This document shows positions 22,536 through 34,547 of a stretch of DNA of 64,000 nt, piece after piece. This DNA comes from Capsicum annuum. Its lineage: Eukaryota; Streptophyta; Magnoliopsida; Solanales; Solanaceae. The notes beneath the pieces were generated by a model. That model did no database searches, was not told where the DNA came from, and was given only the letters and a program-made list of their open reading frames with translations. The position numbers and the translations under genes are program-made. The DNA lies in contig NC_061121.1 of the NCBI RefSeq assembly GCF_002878395.1, positions 12,547,831 through 12,611,830 on the forward strand. Reading direction: 5' to 3'. Every line of letters begins with the position of its first letter. Position 1 is the stretch's first letter.

Positions 22536-22733
22536 TGGATAACTCTGATATTATTTTTGAGCTAAAAAAAGGAGATAGTTCAAACTAGAGTTTAAACAAC
22601 TACTTTTATCTCTAAGAATTTCTTGAACAGATATTTAAATATGTTTATACAAAAAATAATACATTCTCATTAGAAAGTGGCTAAATTTTGAATTGATTTA
22701 TACGTATACTGAAAGAGAGACTACAAATATGTA

Positions 22734-23410
22734 CTTCCTCCATTACAAATTAATTGATCTCTTTGCACTTGACATGTCCCTTAAGATTCAATGATTGAAG
22801 GTGTATTTTTATTTTTTTACCCTTATACCATAATAATTAATTAATAATTAGAGTAGAAACCAAAACCAATTTATTTAAAAATTTGAATTCGTTGAACAGA
22901 AATGACTTTAGAGTAGTACTAAAAGGCAAAGGAGGGGCCAGCTACATTTAATTACTTTGAAATTCAACAATTTTATTCTCAAAAATTTTAAAAAGTGTGA
23001 TACTTTAATAGGAGTAAAGTTGAAAAAAAGGTCTAAAATGATCTTGATTTTATAAGTTGGACAAGTAATTTGTAACGAATAAATATAGAAAATAGGTCAA
23101 GTAATTTAGGCCTTGTTTGGCCATGAAAATAATAATTTTCTGGAGTTAGAGTTAGAGTTGAAGTTGAAGTTGAAGTTGGTGTTGTTTTGACCATAAAAAT
23201 AAATTGGAGTTGTTTTTAAAATTTTGCGAGGAAAAAAAGGAGTGAGAAAAGTGAAAACAAGTGAACTTGTTTTCTCTTTTTCAAAAATAATTTTTACTAA
23301 AATGAAATAATTTTTATGGTTAAACATTACTATTTTCACTAAAGTGAAATAATTTTCCGAAAAAAGTAAAAAAAATTTCAGGGCCAAACGCCTACATAGA
23401 ACGGAAGAAG
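22734..23410. mobile_element. Stowaway-like MITE interrupted by another MITE
   Basis: The left end, CTTCCTCCATTAC after a TA dinucleotide (22732-22733), pairs with the right end, reverse complement CTTCTTCCGTTCT before TA (23411-23412), as in Tc1/mariner-derived Stowaway elements. The interior is diverged and contains the insertion 23108-23393. Confidence 0.5.
23108..23393. mobile_element. MITE with AGGCNNNGTTTGGCC ends
   Basis: The left end reads AGGCCTTGTTTGGCCATGAA. The reverse complement of the right end reads AGGCGTTTGGCCCTGAAA. The interior contains a degenerate GAAGTT hexamer run (23150-23180). No target duplication is clear. It is related to the element at 9513-9826. Confidence 0.55.
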
Positions 23411-24002
23411 TATAATTTAAGACACTTTATTACACCAAATAACTTGATTAGCTGTCTAAAATAGGCTGTTTGCCAAATTTTGATTGTTGGAATAGATTTT
23501 GAACTTTCACATTTGAGCAGGTTGAGTAGAGATTTTACTACAGTTGGACCAAACAAGAAATTGGTATTGATACTTGGCTAACAATTTTACTTTGGCCCTC
23601 CAATGGAAAGAGCATGAGATATAAGGATATAAAAAGTAAGTCTGTCAAGTGGGTCGAGCTGATCCGGTCCTACCCGGCCCACTTAAAGGATCCGGCCCGG
23701 TTTGAACCGGTTCGATAATCTCTAGGGCTTTAAGGTTTCGAGTTCTGGGATGGTTATTTTTTTAATTTGGACCCGATTAATCTGGCCCGAACCTAGCTCA
23801 ATTCAGGTCCGCTAGTTAATCGGCCCGGCCCGGATTCATTTTTTTTTTTTTTTTTTTTAAATTTTTGAGTTTTGGGCCAAACTAGCTGTCGGCCCAACGG
23901 CTATATAGCCATTTTTGGATCCAAACGGCTAGCTTGGGCCCATTTCTTAAAAAAAAAAAAAAAATTACTTTAAAAATTATTTTTAAATCCCAAAAAAAAT
24001 TC

Positions 24003-24010
24003 TATAAATA
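24003..24010 (+). promoter_or_regulatory. TATA box of the hAT transposase
   Basis: TATAAATA precedes a pyrimidine-rich leader (TCACACAATTTTTCGCTCTC) and lies about 295 bp before the first ATG of the transposase frame. Confidence 0.5.
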
Positions 24011-24297
24011 CCCTATACCTTCAAATCATTTTTCACACAATTTTTCGCTCTCTCAAATCTCAATTCTCAAATATTCAATATATTTAATTTCTTAAAGTGC
24101 TCACTTTAATTTTTTAATTTTGCGTTTACAAAGTACGAGCGGAAGTTTCTAAAGTAGCAACCTTCGAATACTTCCAAAATTTGGTATTGTTGTTCCATCT
24201 CTTACTTTTAATTTTTATTTATTGTATGAATTGTTTAATATTTAATTTTATTATATTTGTATATTTTGAATTTTTTTAGTTTAATTTAATTTATACT

Positions 24298-26763
24298 ATG
24301 GATAAATTAAGAAACCTCGCTACTAAAGGTATTATAATTTTTTATCCCGAAAGTGGAAGTGGTAGTAAAAAATGAATTACTAGCGGTAGAGGTAGTTCAA
24401 GTAGTAGATATACCCGTGTGCCTTCGCCTCCGGTACCGCTTGATACACCTTTTGAGAAAAAAATAGGTGTAGGTGCTTACGATATGAATTATGTAGAAGC
24501 TCAGAAAAATTACGGTATAGAAGAAGAAAATGAAATAGATGCGGTTAATTTAGACGAAGAAAATAAAAATATTGGTGAGACACCCGCAGTAGGAAATGCT
24601 AACGTTAGATCTTAATCGGTTAATCTCCCTCCCCGTCCTCCTTATGCCGCAAGACCTCGTAAAACAACTAGTGTTGCATGACAATTTTTTGAACGTATAT
24701 TAGATACTGAGGTGCAATGCGATATTTGTCAACAAATATATAAGCATAGAAGCGGAGGCAAACAAGGGGGTACGGGTACGTTAATGAGACATATAGATGA
24801 AGTTCACGAAAGAGAGTTAAATATTGCACGAGGTGGTGGGGATGTTGGTGGACCAACGCAAACTAGAATGAACCCAACAACCGATCAGGTAACGAAGAAG
24901 TATAATAAATTGAGGGACCGGGAAGAAATAGCTAAAATGCTAGTTGTGGGTTGTATGCCTTTTAGTTTTCCTTTTTTCTGATATCTTTATTCATTATAAA
25001 CAAGCAATTTATAATCCTATGTTTAACGGTATTCCTAGAAGTACTTGTCAGTCTGATATTTTTAGACTTCATTCACAATATTGTTTTTATTTATCAACAT
25101 TGTTAAAAAATATTCAATGTAGATTGTCCTTAACTTCTGATCTTGGTCGTGCTGTAAATAAAAATGATTATTTAACCGTTACTTGTCACAGGATGGATAG
25201 TAATTTTGTGATGCAAAAATGTATTCTTACTTTTTTATATGATGAAGATCGTAAACATACTGGAGATTTTATTGTTGATTCTATTGTTAAAGTTGCTGGA
25301 TATTATGGTATTGAAAATAAAATTTTATGTATTGCTTTTGATAATACTTCTAACAACAAGACTGCTATAAAAAAAAATTAAAATCTCCGCTATCTCCGCC
25401 ATTGCCTGAAATTTTTCATATTAAGTGTGAATGTCATATATATAATTTAATTGTAAAAGATAGTCTTGAGTTTTTTGAGCTTCATATTGAAAAAATTTGT
25501 CTTGCTGTTGGTTTTATTCAAGGAAATAATCGTAGATCGAGAATTAGAGAATTTAAAGTTAAATATCAAGAAAATGGGCTTGCACCGATATTGATGCCTG
25601 AGGAAATTGCTATTAGATGGAATTCTACATATGATTTTTTAAACATTTGTTATAAATATATAATTCCTATTACACTAGCTTTTAACCAACATTGTTGTTC
25701 ATTTGCTGATTCTGCTGATTGCATGCTACATGATTCTGATTGGGTTGTGATTAAGGATCTTGTTAAGTTTTTAGAAAGATTTTATGTTGCTACGGTTGAA
25801 TTTTTCGGTGCTTATTATCCTACTGTTTGTAATATTTTGGCATATATAGCCGATATTTTTGGTTTGCTCAAAGAATATAAAAATAAAGAAGGTTATAAAG
25901 AAGCTGTTGGCGTCATGTTTACTAAATTTAAAAAATATTTTTTTCCGATTCCCCCTATTTACTTGGTTGGTGCTATGTTAAATCCGTGCATGAAATATAA
26001 TAATATGTGCCACTTTAGTACTATTATTTATACTAACTTAGAAATATATATTAACCATGATTCCGAACAAATACAACCTGATTTGTGGACGACTATAAAT
26101 GATGCAAAAGATTACATAGAAAAATTATATAATCACTATGCTGATTTATTTGATTTAGCCGTACTTACAAATATCACTCCAACTGTCGTTCCTCATCTTC
26201 CCGAGGAGCCATCATCTTCTAAAAGGCCGGCACATAGTGGTTTTCCTGATTTCTTTTATGATTTAACTTGTTGGAACAGTGTTGATGAGAGAGCTTACAC
26301 ATCAACTTATCCGGAAGAGCTGAAATATTATCTTCGGTCGGCGCCAGAGGATCGCAGACGACGGATCAACACGTTGGATTGGTGGAGGAGTAATGAAACA
26401 CAATATCCTGTGCTTTCAAAATTAGCTAGAGATATCTTGAATGTTCCAATGTCAACCGTTGCATCAGAGAGTGCCTTTAGTCAGGGACGACAACAGCTTG
26501 GAGACAACCAACACTCATTGGGAAGCAATGCAATGAATGTTCTAGTTTGCCTCAGAGATTGGATTAGAGCGGAAAGAAGAAACCAAGGAATGGAATCGGA
26601 GCCGAGCGACGAGCTGAAACTTGAAGAAATTATGTCTTCATGGGAGAACTCAGCAGAATCAAGTCCAATGCATGATTTTGCCCTCGTTGACTTCGACTAT
26701 CCTATGCAAATTCCCGTTAATATGAACATGCATGAGTTAGAAAAAATGATGCATAATTTGTAG
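24298..26763 (+). pseudogene. hAT transposase (BED finger, DDE core, hAT C-terminal dimerisation)
   Basis: The frame begins at ATG 24298 (MDKLRNLATKG). It has stops at about 24373, 24613 and 24678, a frameshift near 24975 and another in an A run near 25375, so it cannot be translated intact. In order: Ser/Gly-rich N-terminus; BED zinc finger (VQCDICQQIYKHRSGG...TLMRHIDEVH, about 24712-24810); the core with FHIKCECHIYNLIVKD and IRWNSTYDFL (the RW motif of hAT), 25402-25700; and the C-terminal dimerisation region LDWWRSNETQYPVLSKLARDILNVP...STVASESAFS (26360-26480) ending in RDWIRAERR. The 453-codon frame from 25402 is uninterrupted. Function in autonomous relatives is cut-and-paste transposition; this copy could at most be mobilised in trans. 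Confidence 0.93.
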
Positions 26764-26984
26764 ATTTTTCATTATGTAAATTATAAATCTTGGATCATTT
26801 CGCAATCAATAAAATTCTCCAAATTCATTCACTCCTTAGTCCATACTATTTATATTTTTTCATTTAATGATTTAAAATTTTAAATTGAATTTCTAGTTTT
26901 CTCCTTTAAATTAAAAACTTACTTCTAATATATTATTAATTTACTACCAAGTATTATTAATTCATTATATTAAGTAGCATATGT

Positions 26985-28010
26985 TTTGTATATTTGTGTA
27001 TATATCTTCTATATATGTGTATATTTAACGTATACATGTGTATATGTTTTATAAATTAGTATATAACTATATCTATATATATTGTAGTATATTTTATTAG
27101 TAGTAGTATATATACATTGAATGGTGTGTATACATGTGTAAATATCTTCTATAGACGTGTATATTTAACGTATACATGTGTATATATTTTATAAATTAGT
27201 AAATAACTATATATATATATATATATATTGTAATGTATATATATATATTGTAGTATATTTAATTTAAAGTATTACATATACATAGAATAAAGTGTATATA
27301 TGTGAATATATCTTCTATAGACGTGTATATTTAACGTATACATGTGTATATGTTTTATAAATTATTATATAACTATATCTATATATATTGTAATGTATAT
27401 ATATTGTAGTGTATTTAATTTAAAGTATTACATATACATAGAATAGAGTGTATATATGTGAATATATCTTCAATAGACGTGTATATTTAACGTATAGATG
27501 TGTATATGTTTTATAAATTNNNNNNNNNNNNNNNNNNNNNNNNNNNNNNNNNNNNNNNNNNNNNNNNNNNNNNNNNNNNNNNNNNNNNNNNNNNNNNNNN
27601 NNNNNNNNNNNNNNNNNNNAGACGTGTATATTTAACGTATACATGTGTATATGTTTTATAAATTATTATATAACTATATCTATATATATTGTAATGTATA
27701 TATATTGTAGTGTATTTAATTTAAAGTATTACATATACATAGAATAGAGTGTATATATGTGAATATATCTTCTATAGACGTGTATATTTAACGTATATAT
27801 GGGTATATGTTTTATAAACTAGTATAGATGTGTATGTTTAACGTATACATGTGTATATATTTTATAAATTAGTATATAAGTATAACTATATATATAAATA
27901 TATATATTGTAATGTATATATATTGTAGTATATTTTATTTAAACTTTAAAGTAGTACATATATATTGGATGGTGCCTATATTTGTGTAATTGTGTATATG
28001 TGTATATATT
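26985..28010. repeat. AT-rich minisatellite, unit ~156 bp, inside the hAT element
   Basis: Each unit contains ATCTTCTATAGACGTG, then TATATTTAACGTATACATGT, a TTTTATAAATTA block and TATTGTAATGTATATATATT. The AGACGTG landmark falls near 27152, 27319, 27475, 27620 and 27776, with a diverged first copy at about 27010 and a last one near 27830. The true copy number is unknown because of the N gap. Confidence 0.88.
27520..27619. other. Assembly gap (100 N)
   Basis: Exactly 100 N lie within the 156-bp minisatellite; the size is a placeholder and the array length is unresolved. Confidence 0.98.
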
Positions 28011-28358
28011 TTATAAATTCTAATGTAGTATATACTATATATATAGTGTATCTATATTGTTTAACGTATTTATAATGTATATAGGTGGGTATATATAATG
28101 TATACTGAAAAAAGTTTTTTTTTTTTTATATTTTTGACTGGGTTTGATCGATTTTTTAATCGGGTTTAGGTGGGTTTGACCGGGTTGGGTTAAGTGCGCC
28201 GGGTTAGAGTTGTTTTTCATTTTTTTACTGTTGAGCCCGGCCCAGCCCGATCCACTTAAACCCCAATTCGGATCCGGCCCGGCCCACAAACCGGTTAAAT
28301 GACACGGGCTGGTTCCGGGTTGGTCCAGCCTGTCCCACATAACAGTCTTAATAAAAAG

Positions 28359-29970
28359 CCATTTGGTAGAGTGTATATAAATAACATTGAAGAGAGTGTA
28401 TTTGTAATACTGTGGTTAGCTATAGTGAGATCATTTTTATTCATAGTTTGATTGGAGTATTAAGAACAATTTTATATTTATCCATACTTGTTCATGTATT
28501 CAAAATTATTCTATGACTAATATCATGATTTGCCTTAGTCCCGATGTTACATAAGCATCAATGTTAGCTAAACTAACAAATAATTGAATTGAAGTTAACA
28601 TAATAAGATAAGACACCTGGAGGAAAGGAACGAATCCTCCAAAGCGACTCCCAATAATAGATACCTGACAAAGAGATCAGTAACGATAGGCTAGAACAGT
28701 GTTGCCTCAACTCTAGGCCCCTGACTAATCGAGATCAATAAAAAGGTACAAGAATCGCAGACTTAAGAGATATCTAGATGTGTTCGGAAATAGAATCGCT
28801 CTTAAAATTAACATGTATAGTCAAGAATCTTCCGAACCTTATTATTAGAAATGTCATCTATAATGGGATGATGATCTAGTTATTGCCAAATATACTTGAC
28901 TGATACGCCTGTGTTAAGACGGCTTGTACCCGAAAAATTCCCGAGTAGGAGTGAAGCTAGTGTGATTTTCTAACAATCTACCCCAATTCAAATTACGGTG
29001 TAGTAGAACTCGATATACCATTACATAACCCTCAACATGTTGTCCAAACAAAATTTAGATATCCCACAGGATCAAAGCGATCCTCTCCAAAGGGAGGTGA
29101 AAAGTGTGCGTTCTTACCTCTACCTCTCGATCATGGCAGTGACAAAATGATCAAGTTGTATCCTATTAACAATTCCTGACAATGACCCATAACTCTGTCC
29201 TGGATATATACTTTGTGATGCGCTCGTGGGAGGGGGATATCAAAAATTGTTCATGCCACATCAACTATTTTTAAAAATACAATGTCATTTTTGTCAAGAT
29301 CCCCAGTCCACAGTCATAGCAGCGTGTGAGTCACCTGTAATGTATGTAATGGCCCATTAAAGGGTTCAGGATGCAAGATCTGCTGCATAATACAGATCTG
29401 TACACTAAATTTTATTTGGACGAAGGTTGTAAAACATATCTTTATAATACATAATTACTTCCTTACCGTTGATTGTTCTTCAATGTTTGATTCATATTTT
29501 TAGAGTGCATATGGATAGATAAGAAAATATGCTACTAAGATTTAATCCCAAACTAAGTGGTTGAAAATGAAAACCTTAAATACCTCTATTTTGCTCATCT
29601 GAAACTATTTCATTTCAAAATAAATATCTTTCCTATTTTGAAGGTTCCATTAACATTTTTTTTACAAGTCAAATAACTTATTTTGTTATTAGTTAACAAC
29701 AAGCTTCAGAAAATCCAATAATCTATCCAAGTAGCAAAATAACATGATATCATATTATACTAAAAGTGGAAACCTACAAAATAAAAAATGATCATTTTGT
29801 CTTAATCACTTAATTAATGCTACTCCTATAATAACTTACAGTACATTTTAGAAATTAAACTTTTGTCTTCTATCGATTTGATAATTAATTTAATTTTAGT
29901 AAATTAGTAGTACTATTTCTAGCTGCGATAATTATAGCAGGTTGTTAGTATGCAAACCTTTTAGAGTTAT
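28359..29970. other. Intergenic DNA, no gene recognised
   Basis: The segment 28610-29400 is less AT-rich than its surroundings (for example GGAGGAAAGGAACGAATCCTCC and GGGAGGTGAAAAGTGTGCG) and may be a degraded retroelement. I find no protein motif, ends or target duplication to support a call. Confidence 0.4.
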
Positions 29971-30617
29971 TAATTTTAGGGGGCTATTTCCTAAAAGTCC
30001 ACTTCCAAAACTCTTTTTGATATTTAGACACTAGGTTTTTTAATTGGGAATATAGACACCCTAATAGGACCACAAAAAAAGGCAACCCTAGCACTAACTT
30101 ATAAAATATACACTTTAGCCCCTTTCTCATTTCAACCCCAATTTTTTTAAAACTACACTTTAGTCCCTGTCCAAAAATATAAATATTGGACAGTTATTTT
30201 TTAAAAAAAATATCAAGCTTCTCAACCAATCCACTACCAACCACTCGATTTTGCCTTCATTTCCTTAATTTGGCCATTTTTCGTCGAATTTTTTGACATC
30301 CATCGAAAAGTGAGATTATCTCTATTGTTTTAAGCCATTTTCTCATATTTTTAGCCCCCAATTTTTCATCCATTTTCATACAAAAAATGGAAAACCAGTC
30401 CCACATTTTACAATCGATTCTTGGCTCAATAGCAACATTCTAACACTCCTTAGGTTGTTTGTAAGTTGTAATTCATCGGATTATTCCGGTGGTCATCGAA
30501 AAAAGTTCAATCGTATACTGTACGGACAACAGCTAAGAAGAAGACGACTACAGTCTATTAAGTCTAGGCTCATAAACGATTGTTCAAGTCTATTAAATAC
30601 TATCATCAAGGTATATC

Positions 30618-32850
30618 ATGTCTATTATAGATTACACAGTTATTGGTGGTATATTTTCTGGTGAATGGGAGGAGACTCCTAAATGTTGGGTTTGAAAAAT
30701 CGCATCTAAGAAGACAGTGTCCATTTTTCTTCGTCGCAATGGTTCATACGCCGATATGGTTAAAAGCGTAATGGAGAGCGGTGAATTAAGTTGTGATCAA
30801 AGCGATGTGGTAATTAGTTACTTGATGAACGGGAGGGGAAAAATCTATCCAACGTTCATAAAGAATGATAGACACGTAGAATTATACATGTTTTCTTCAG
30901 ACCTATATTGCGGGTTAAAGTTGTTGGAAGGTCCCGAAAAAAAGCTTCCATATCAGCCCCACCCCCCACCCCCACCCCCGACAGTGAATGATACGTCAAC
31001 GAAATACGATTGCATGGGTGGTGATGAATAGGATAATAGTAAAGATTATGAATAAGAGGAGTGTGGGGGAGGTAAGGACAGGAAGTTTGAACCACAAGGA
31101 AGCCACTCTTTATCGGACAACACCAATCTTTTTGTAGGACAAACATTCAAGGATAAGAAAACATTGAATCTTTTGTTGAAGAAGGCATCGATGAAAATGT
31201 CTTTTAATTACATAACGATGAAGAGTTGTAAGAAATAATTGAGGGTGAGGTGCGTAGATCCTACTTGCCGGTGTATGGTGCGCGCATGTGTGATCGGAGA
31301 ATCGGGTTGGTTTTATATCCACAAGTACGTGGCAGAGCATAGTTGTGGCATTGATCATGTCACGGGAAAGCATAAGAATGTCACTGCGGAGGTTATTACC
31401 TCACTTATTTTGAACTTTTTCATCGACAACAATGTTCCAAGCCCGAAAGAGATCTAGAGGATCGTATTTAGGGAACTATATTGTAGGTCGGGCTATTGGA
31501 TGTGTTGGATGACAGACGTCATTGCGAAGAACATAGTTTGAGGTACACCCGAGCACGGATATGCAGTGTTGTCCGCTTTTTTATATGTTTTCAAAGGCCT
31601 CAATCCCGGGTCTATAAATTCCCTCATGGCCGATGAGGAGTCGGGTAGGTTTATTTACTACTTTATGGCGTTTGGGGCCTACATCTGTGGATATGCACAC
31701 GTGATAAAGGTCATTGCCGTTGATGGCACGCATTTGTCCGGCAAGTACGAGGGGGTGCTGCTTTTCATTGTCGCTTAAGATACGCAGAATCATATCTATC
31801 CTTTAGCGTATTATGTGGTGGATAAGGAGAATGATGCGTCGTGGGGCTTCTTCTTTGAGAAGCTTAAGGCCTTTGTCGTCGACGAACCAGAGTTGTGCGT
31901 TATCTTCGACAGACACGTAAGTACAACCAACGACCTCACAAGGCATTATCCGTTTGCGCATCATGGTGTTTGTATGAGGCATCTTGGTGAAAATCTCCGA
32001 ACGAATTACCATTGTGCAGATTTTCCCTATTTGTACTACCATGAGGCTAAGGCGTACATGTTGGAAGAATTTAGTAACTAATTCAATGCCCTTAAAGAAA
32101 AATGCCCTGCACAACAGCTTGCCTCGAGCATGACGTTAGATTTGAAAAGTGGAGCCGGGCTCACTTTTCAGGTAATCGATTCAACGTCATAACCACAAAC
32201 ATTGTCGAGTCGCTCAACTCAATATTGCTCAACGAAAGAGAGTATCCAGTGGCGGCCATCTTCAATTCAATTGCATATAGGTTTGGAGAAATATTTAGGA
32301 AGAGGTATACGGAGGTGGACAATTCAAGGACACTATTCGTTCCCATAGCCGAGAAGATCTTGAGGGAAAACATGACCGAAGGCGACAAATTATATGTGAA
32401 CAACATAAACGGAAGCACTAACAAATTCACCGTGCTTGGTTATGGTCCTTCTGCCAAAGTTAATCTATCGAGATGGTCATGTTCTTGCAGAAAGTACGGC
32501 TTAGTGAAATTGCCATGCGCTCATGCAATGGCAGCTTTGCGTTTGAAGTACGGGGAAGAATACGACACTAGCATTTACAACTACTCTTCGTCCATATATT
32601 CGAAAGAATCATACCTCTTTGCATACTTGAAACCTATTTGTGCAACACCACTGGAGTCGGAGTGGAGTGTGGCGTGGGAGTATCAAGAAATGCAAGTTCT
32701 TCCACCCGATTTTGATCCCAAACTCGGGAGGAGGAAGGTGAAACGCGTTAAGGGTGTGTTGGAGCCTTCAAAGCACAAGAAAAGGAACAAGTTCCCCAAG
32801 TGCAAAAGGCTGGTACATAAGAAAACAACATGCAACCTTAACGTAGGATA
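30618..32850 (+). pseudogene. Mutator-like (MULE) transposase, decayed
   Basis: Plus-strand fragments in one frame (30618, 30717-31031, 31239-31457, 31566-31778, 31815-32081), then a one-base shift near 32095 into 32102-32851, add up to a MURA-type transposase. The N-terminal region (GSYADMVKSVMESGELSCDQSDVVISY) is followed by a proline run. Next comes a FAR1/MuDR-type Cys-rich DNA-binding part (RVRCVDPTCRCMVRA...HSCGIDHVTGKHKN). The DDE core includes VIAVDGTHLSGKYEG and CVIFDRH. The C-terminal SWIM zinc finger WSCSCRKYGLVKLPCAHAMAAL lies at about 32475-32540. At least six stops plus a frameshift make it inactive. I could not define the element's terminal inverted repeats; the left end may be near 29975. 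Confidence 0.9.
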
Positions 32851-33059
32851 ATATGATTGACATTGTATTTTATGTTTTTGGTTTTGTCAAATGCACTGAA
32901 CAGTATGTAATGTGTATTCTGTTTTCAAAGCCACTGAACTGTAGTCAAATCAACTTTTTTTTGCTGTGCATTATCGATTTCAGTTCATATATTATATACT
33001 ACGTACTAAATATATTATACACTGAAATAATCGACCAGCCTCGTAATATATAATAAATC

Positions 33060-33390
33060 AGTGTTTGATCTACAGAGTAAATATTCAATACTTAAATGTA
33101 TAATAAACCTATCGGGTTGTCTATTTAACAAATCCTTTTCTTCATACACTATTGAATTCAAAATGTTTATGATGCATTGGAAAAGGTGTCATTTTGAGAA
33201 CTGGCATCCCAAGTTATGAAATCAACTATACACATTACACATCTACTGGACTCAAAATATATAATAGATCGATGCATAGTTTACGGAGTATAGGATAAAC
33301 TACATAGTATATAATCAACCAATCAGGTAGTCTATTAAAGAAACCTTTTTCCTCATACACTGAATATTTCAATGTAATTATAACACTTCG
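33060..33390. repeat. Diverged direct repeat downstream of the MULE
   Basis: About 33065-33170 and 33275-33375 share GGAGTATA / AGAGTAAATA, a TATAATCAACC-like block, GTCTATT and TCTTCATACACT in the same order (roughly 210 bp apart). Similarity is moderate. Confidence 0.5.
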
Positions 33391-33522
33391 GGAAACACGA
33401 CTATTTGAAATGACTCGACTACCACAATCGCCGCGACTTTTCATTTACTATTCCCACACGCCTTCTCCCCTTCCATCAACACGTGTACAACTTCTATTGG
33501 TTGATTGTCTCTTGCTCTGGTC

Positions 33523-33530
33523 TATTTAAA
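33523..33530 (+). promoter_or_regulatory. TATA-like box before the small ORF
   Basis: TATTTAAA lies 58 bp upstream of the ATG at 33588. An A/G-rich leader (GAAAAGACTAAGGAGAGAAGAAA) lies between them. This is a plausible compact promoter and leader but is unproven. Confidence 0.4.
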
Positions 33531-33587
33531 GAGGCCCTTGTCGATTGTAAATCAAATTTCTTAAGAAAAGACTAAGGAGAGAAGAAA

Positions 33588-33815
33588 ATGGCTAGGAGGA
33601 GGTACACATTACGGTCAATACACAAAATGACAACCATCAACAACATAAAATTGCTTAGGCTTAGGAGCGACCTGGATTTCCTTTTTCAGGGTCTTGCCGC
33701 CGATCAATGGCGGTTGTACAGGGAGCTCCAGCGGATGACCCATTTTCTTCGGGCCATAGCCGAGAGGCTCAACCTGGACCCCCGTGAACCCATCACCCCC
33801 CCTTCATCCCCTTAA
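33588..33815 (+). CDS. Small hypothetical protein (75 aa) beside the MULE
   Basis: This ORF is intact, with a good start context (GAAGAAAATGGCT) and a TATA-like element 58 bp upstream. GC content and codon choice are richer than in the surrounding AT-rich DNA. The product is very basic at the N-terminus (MARRRYTLRSIHK), then Leu-rich and probably helical (LFQGLAADQWRLYRELQRMTHFLRAIAERL), with a Pro-rich end (DPREPITPPSSP). I recognise no family. It lies on the same strand as the MULE transposase, 740 bp downstream. It could be an accessory ORF of that element, a captured gene fragment or a small host gene. The lack of stops contrasts with the heavily decayed transposase. Confidence 0.5.
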   Translation: MARRRYTLRSIHKMTTINNIKLLRLRSDLDFLFQGLAADQWRLYRELQRMTHFLRAIAERLNLDPREPITPPSSP

Positions 33816-34075
33816 TCTAGTTTAGTTTAGTTTAGTGTAGTTCATTGCTGAATGAAGCTTTCATGGTTGGATTTTGTAAATAAAACTTCCTTTTTGTCTT
33901 TTTGTTTGAGATTTTTTCTCAAAAAATTATAAATATAGATGCAATGAACTTTTATCTATCTATAAACAAGTTTGTGTTTTCATGATATTCTATTTATGTA
34001 TAATGACTTTATATCTTTCGGTCTTTGTTGATGATTCTTCAGTAGTGCTTGTTTAAAGATTTGCAAACACTGTAT

Positions 34076-34272
34076 CGTTAAACGTAAGAAAATATATTGA
34101 ATATATAATCGACTACTCTAAATACGAATTATATACGCTCAATATGAATATATAATTGACTACGAAATACTGAGTACAGTGCGTTTAAACTCTACTAAAG
34201 ACTCTTTCATTAAACGTAAGAAAAAAAATACTAAGGTTATAATCGACTAGGTTAAATATGAATTATATACTG
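34076..34272. repeat. Direct repeat, period ~131 bp
   Basis: The segments at about 34076-34140 and 34207-34272 both contain TTAAACGTAAGAAAA, then TATAATCGACTA and AATATGAATTATATAC. Confidence 0.65.
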
Positions 34273-34547
34273 ATATCTGTGTTGATGATCCAGTGTATTG
34301 ACATATTATCGATTTAGAATAAGGTCGATTATCGACCTATCATATAGTCTATGCTCAACTTACTGAATATATGAACAACTTAAAATAACGGCAAAAAAGG
34401 AGCAATAAAATAAAATAAAATTAAAGTATGTCAATTAACACCATTAAAACATTGTAAAGCAATTTAGATACATCAATTGTGACTCCCAATCACATTTGAA
34501 ACGTGATCAAGTGTTATCTAAGACACAGTGTAATCGTAGACCATTGA

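Larger units (their letters stand above)
23637..28350 (+). mobile_element. Complete hAT DNA transposon with broken transposase
   Basis: It is flanked by a perfect 8-bp target duplication ATAAAAAG (23629-23636 and 28351-28358). The termini are TAAGTCTGTCAAGTGGGTC and, reverse-complemented from the right, TAAGACTGTTATGTGGGAC (imperfect inverted repeats). Both subterminal regions are GC-rich with repeated CGGCCCGG / ACCCGGCCC motifs in an otherwise AT-rich element, the usual transposase-binding layout. A promoter TATA (24003) and a transposase on the plus strand (24298-26763) follow. Downstream is a 1-kb minisatellite containing a 100-N gap. The length is about 4.7 kb. Confidence 0.92.

Noticed and set aside
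27000..28100. Candidate centromeric or telomeric satellite
   Set aside because: The array is bounded inside a single hAT element and has no telomere motif.
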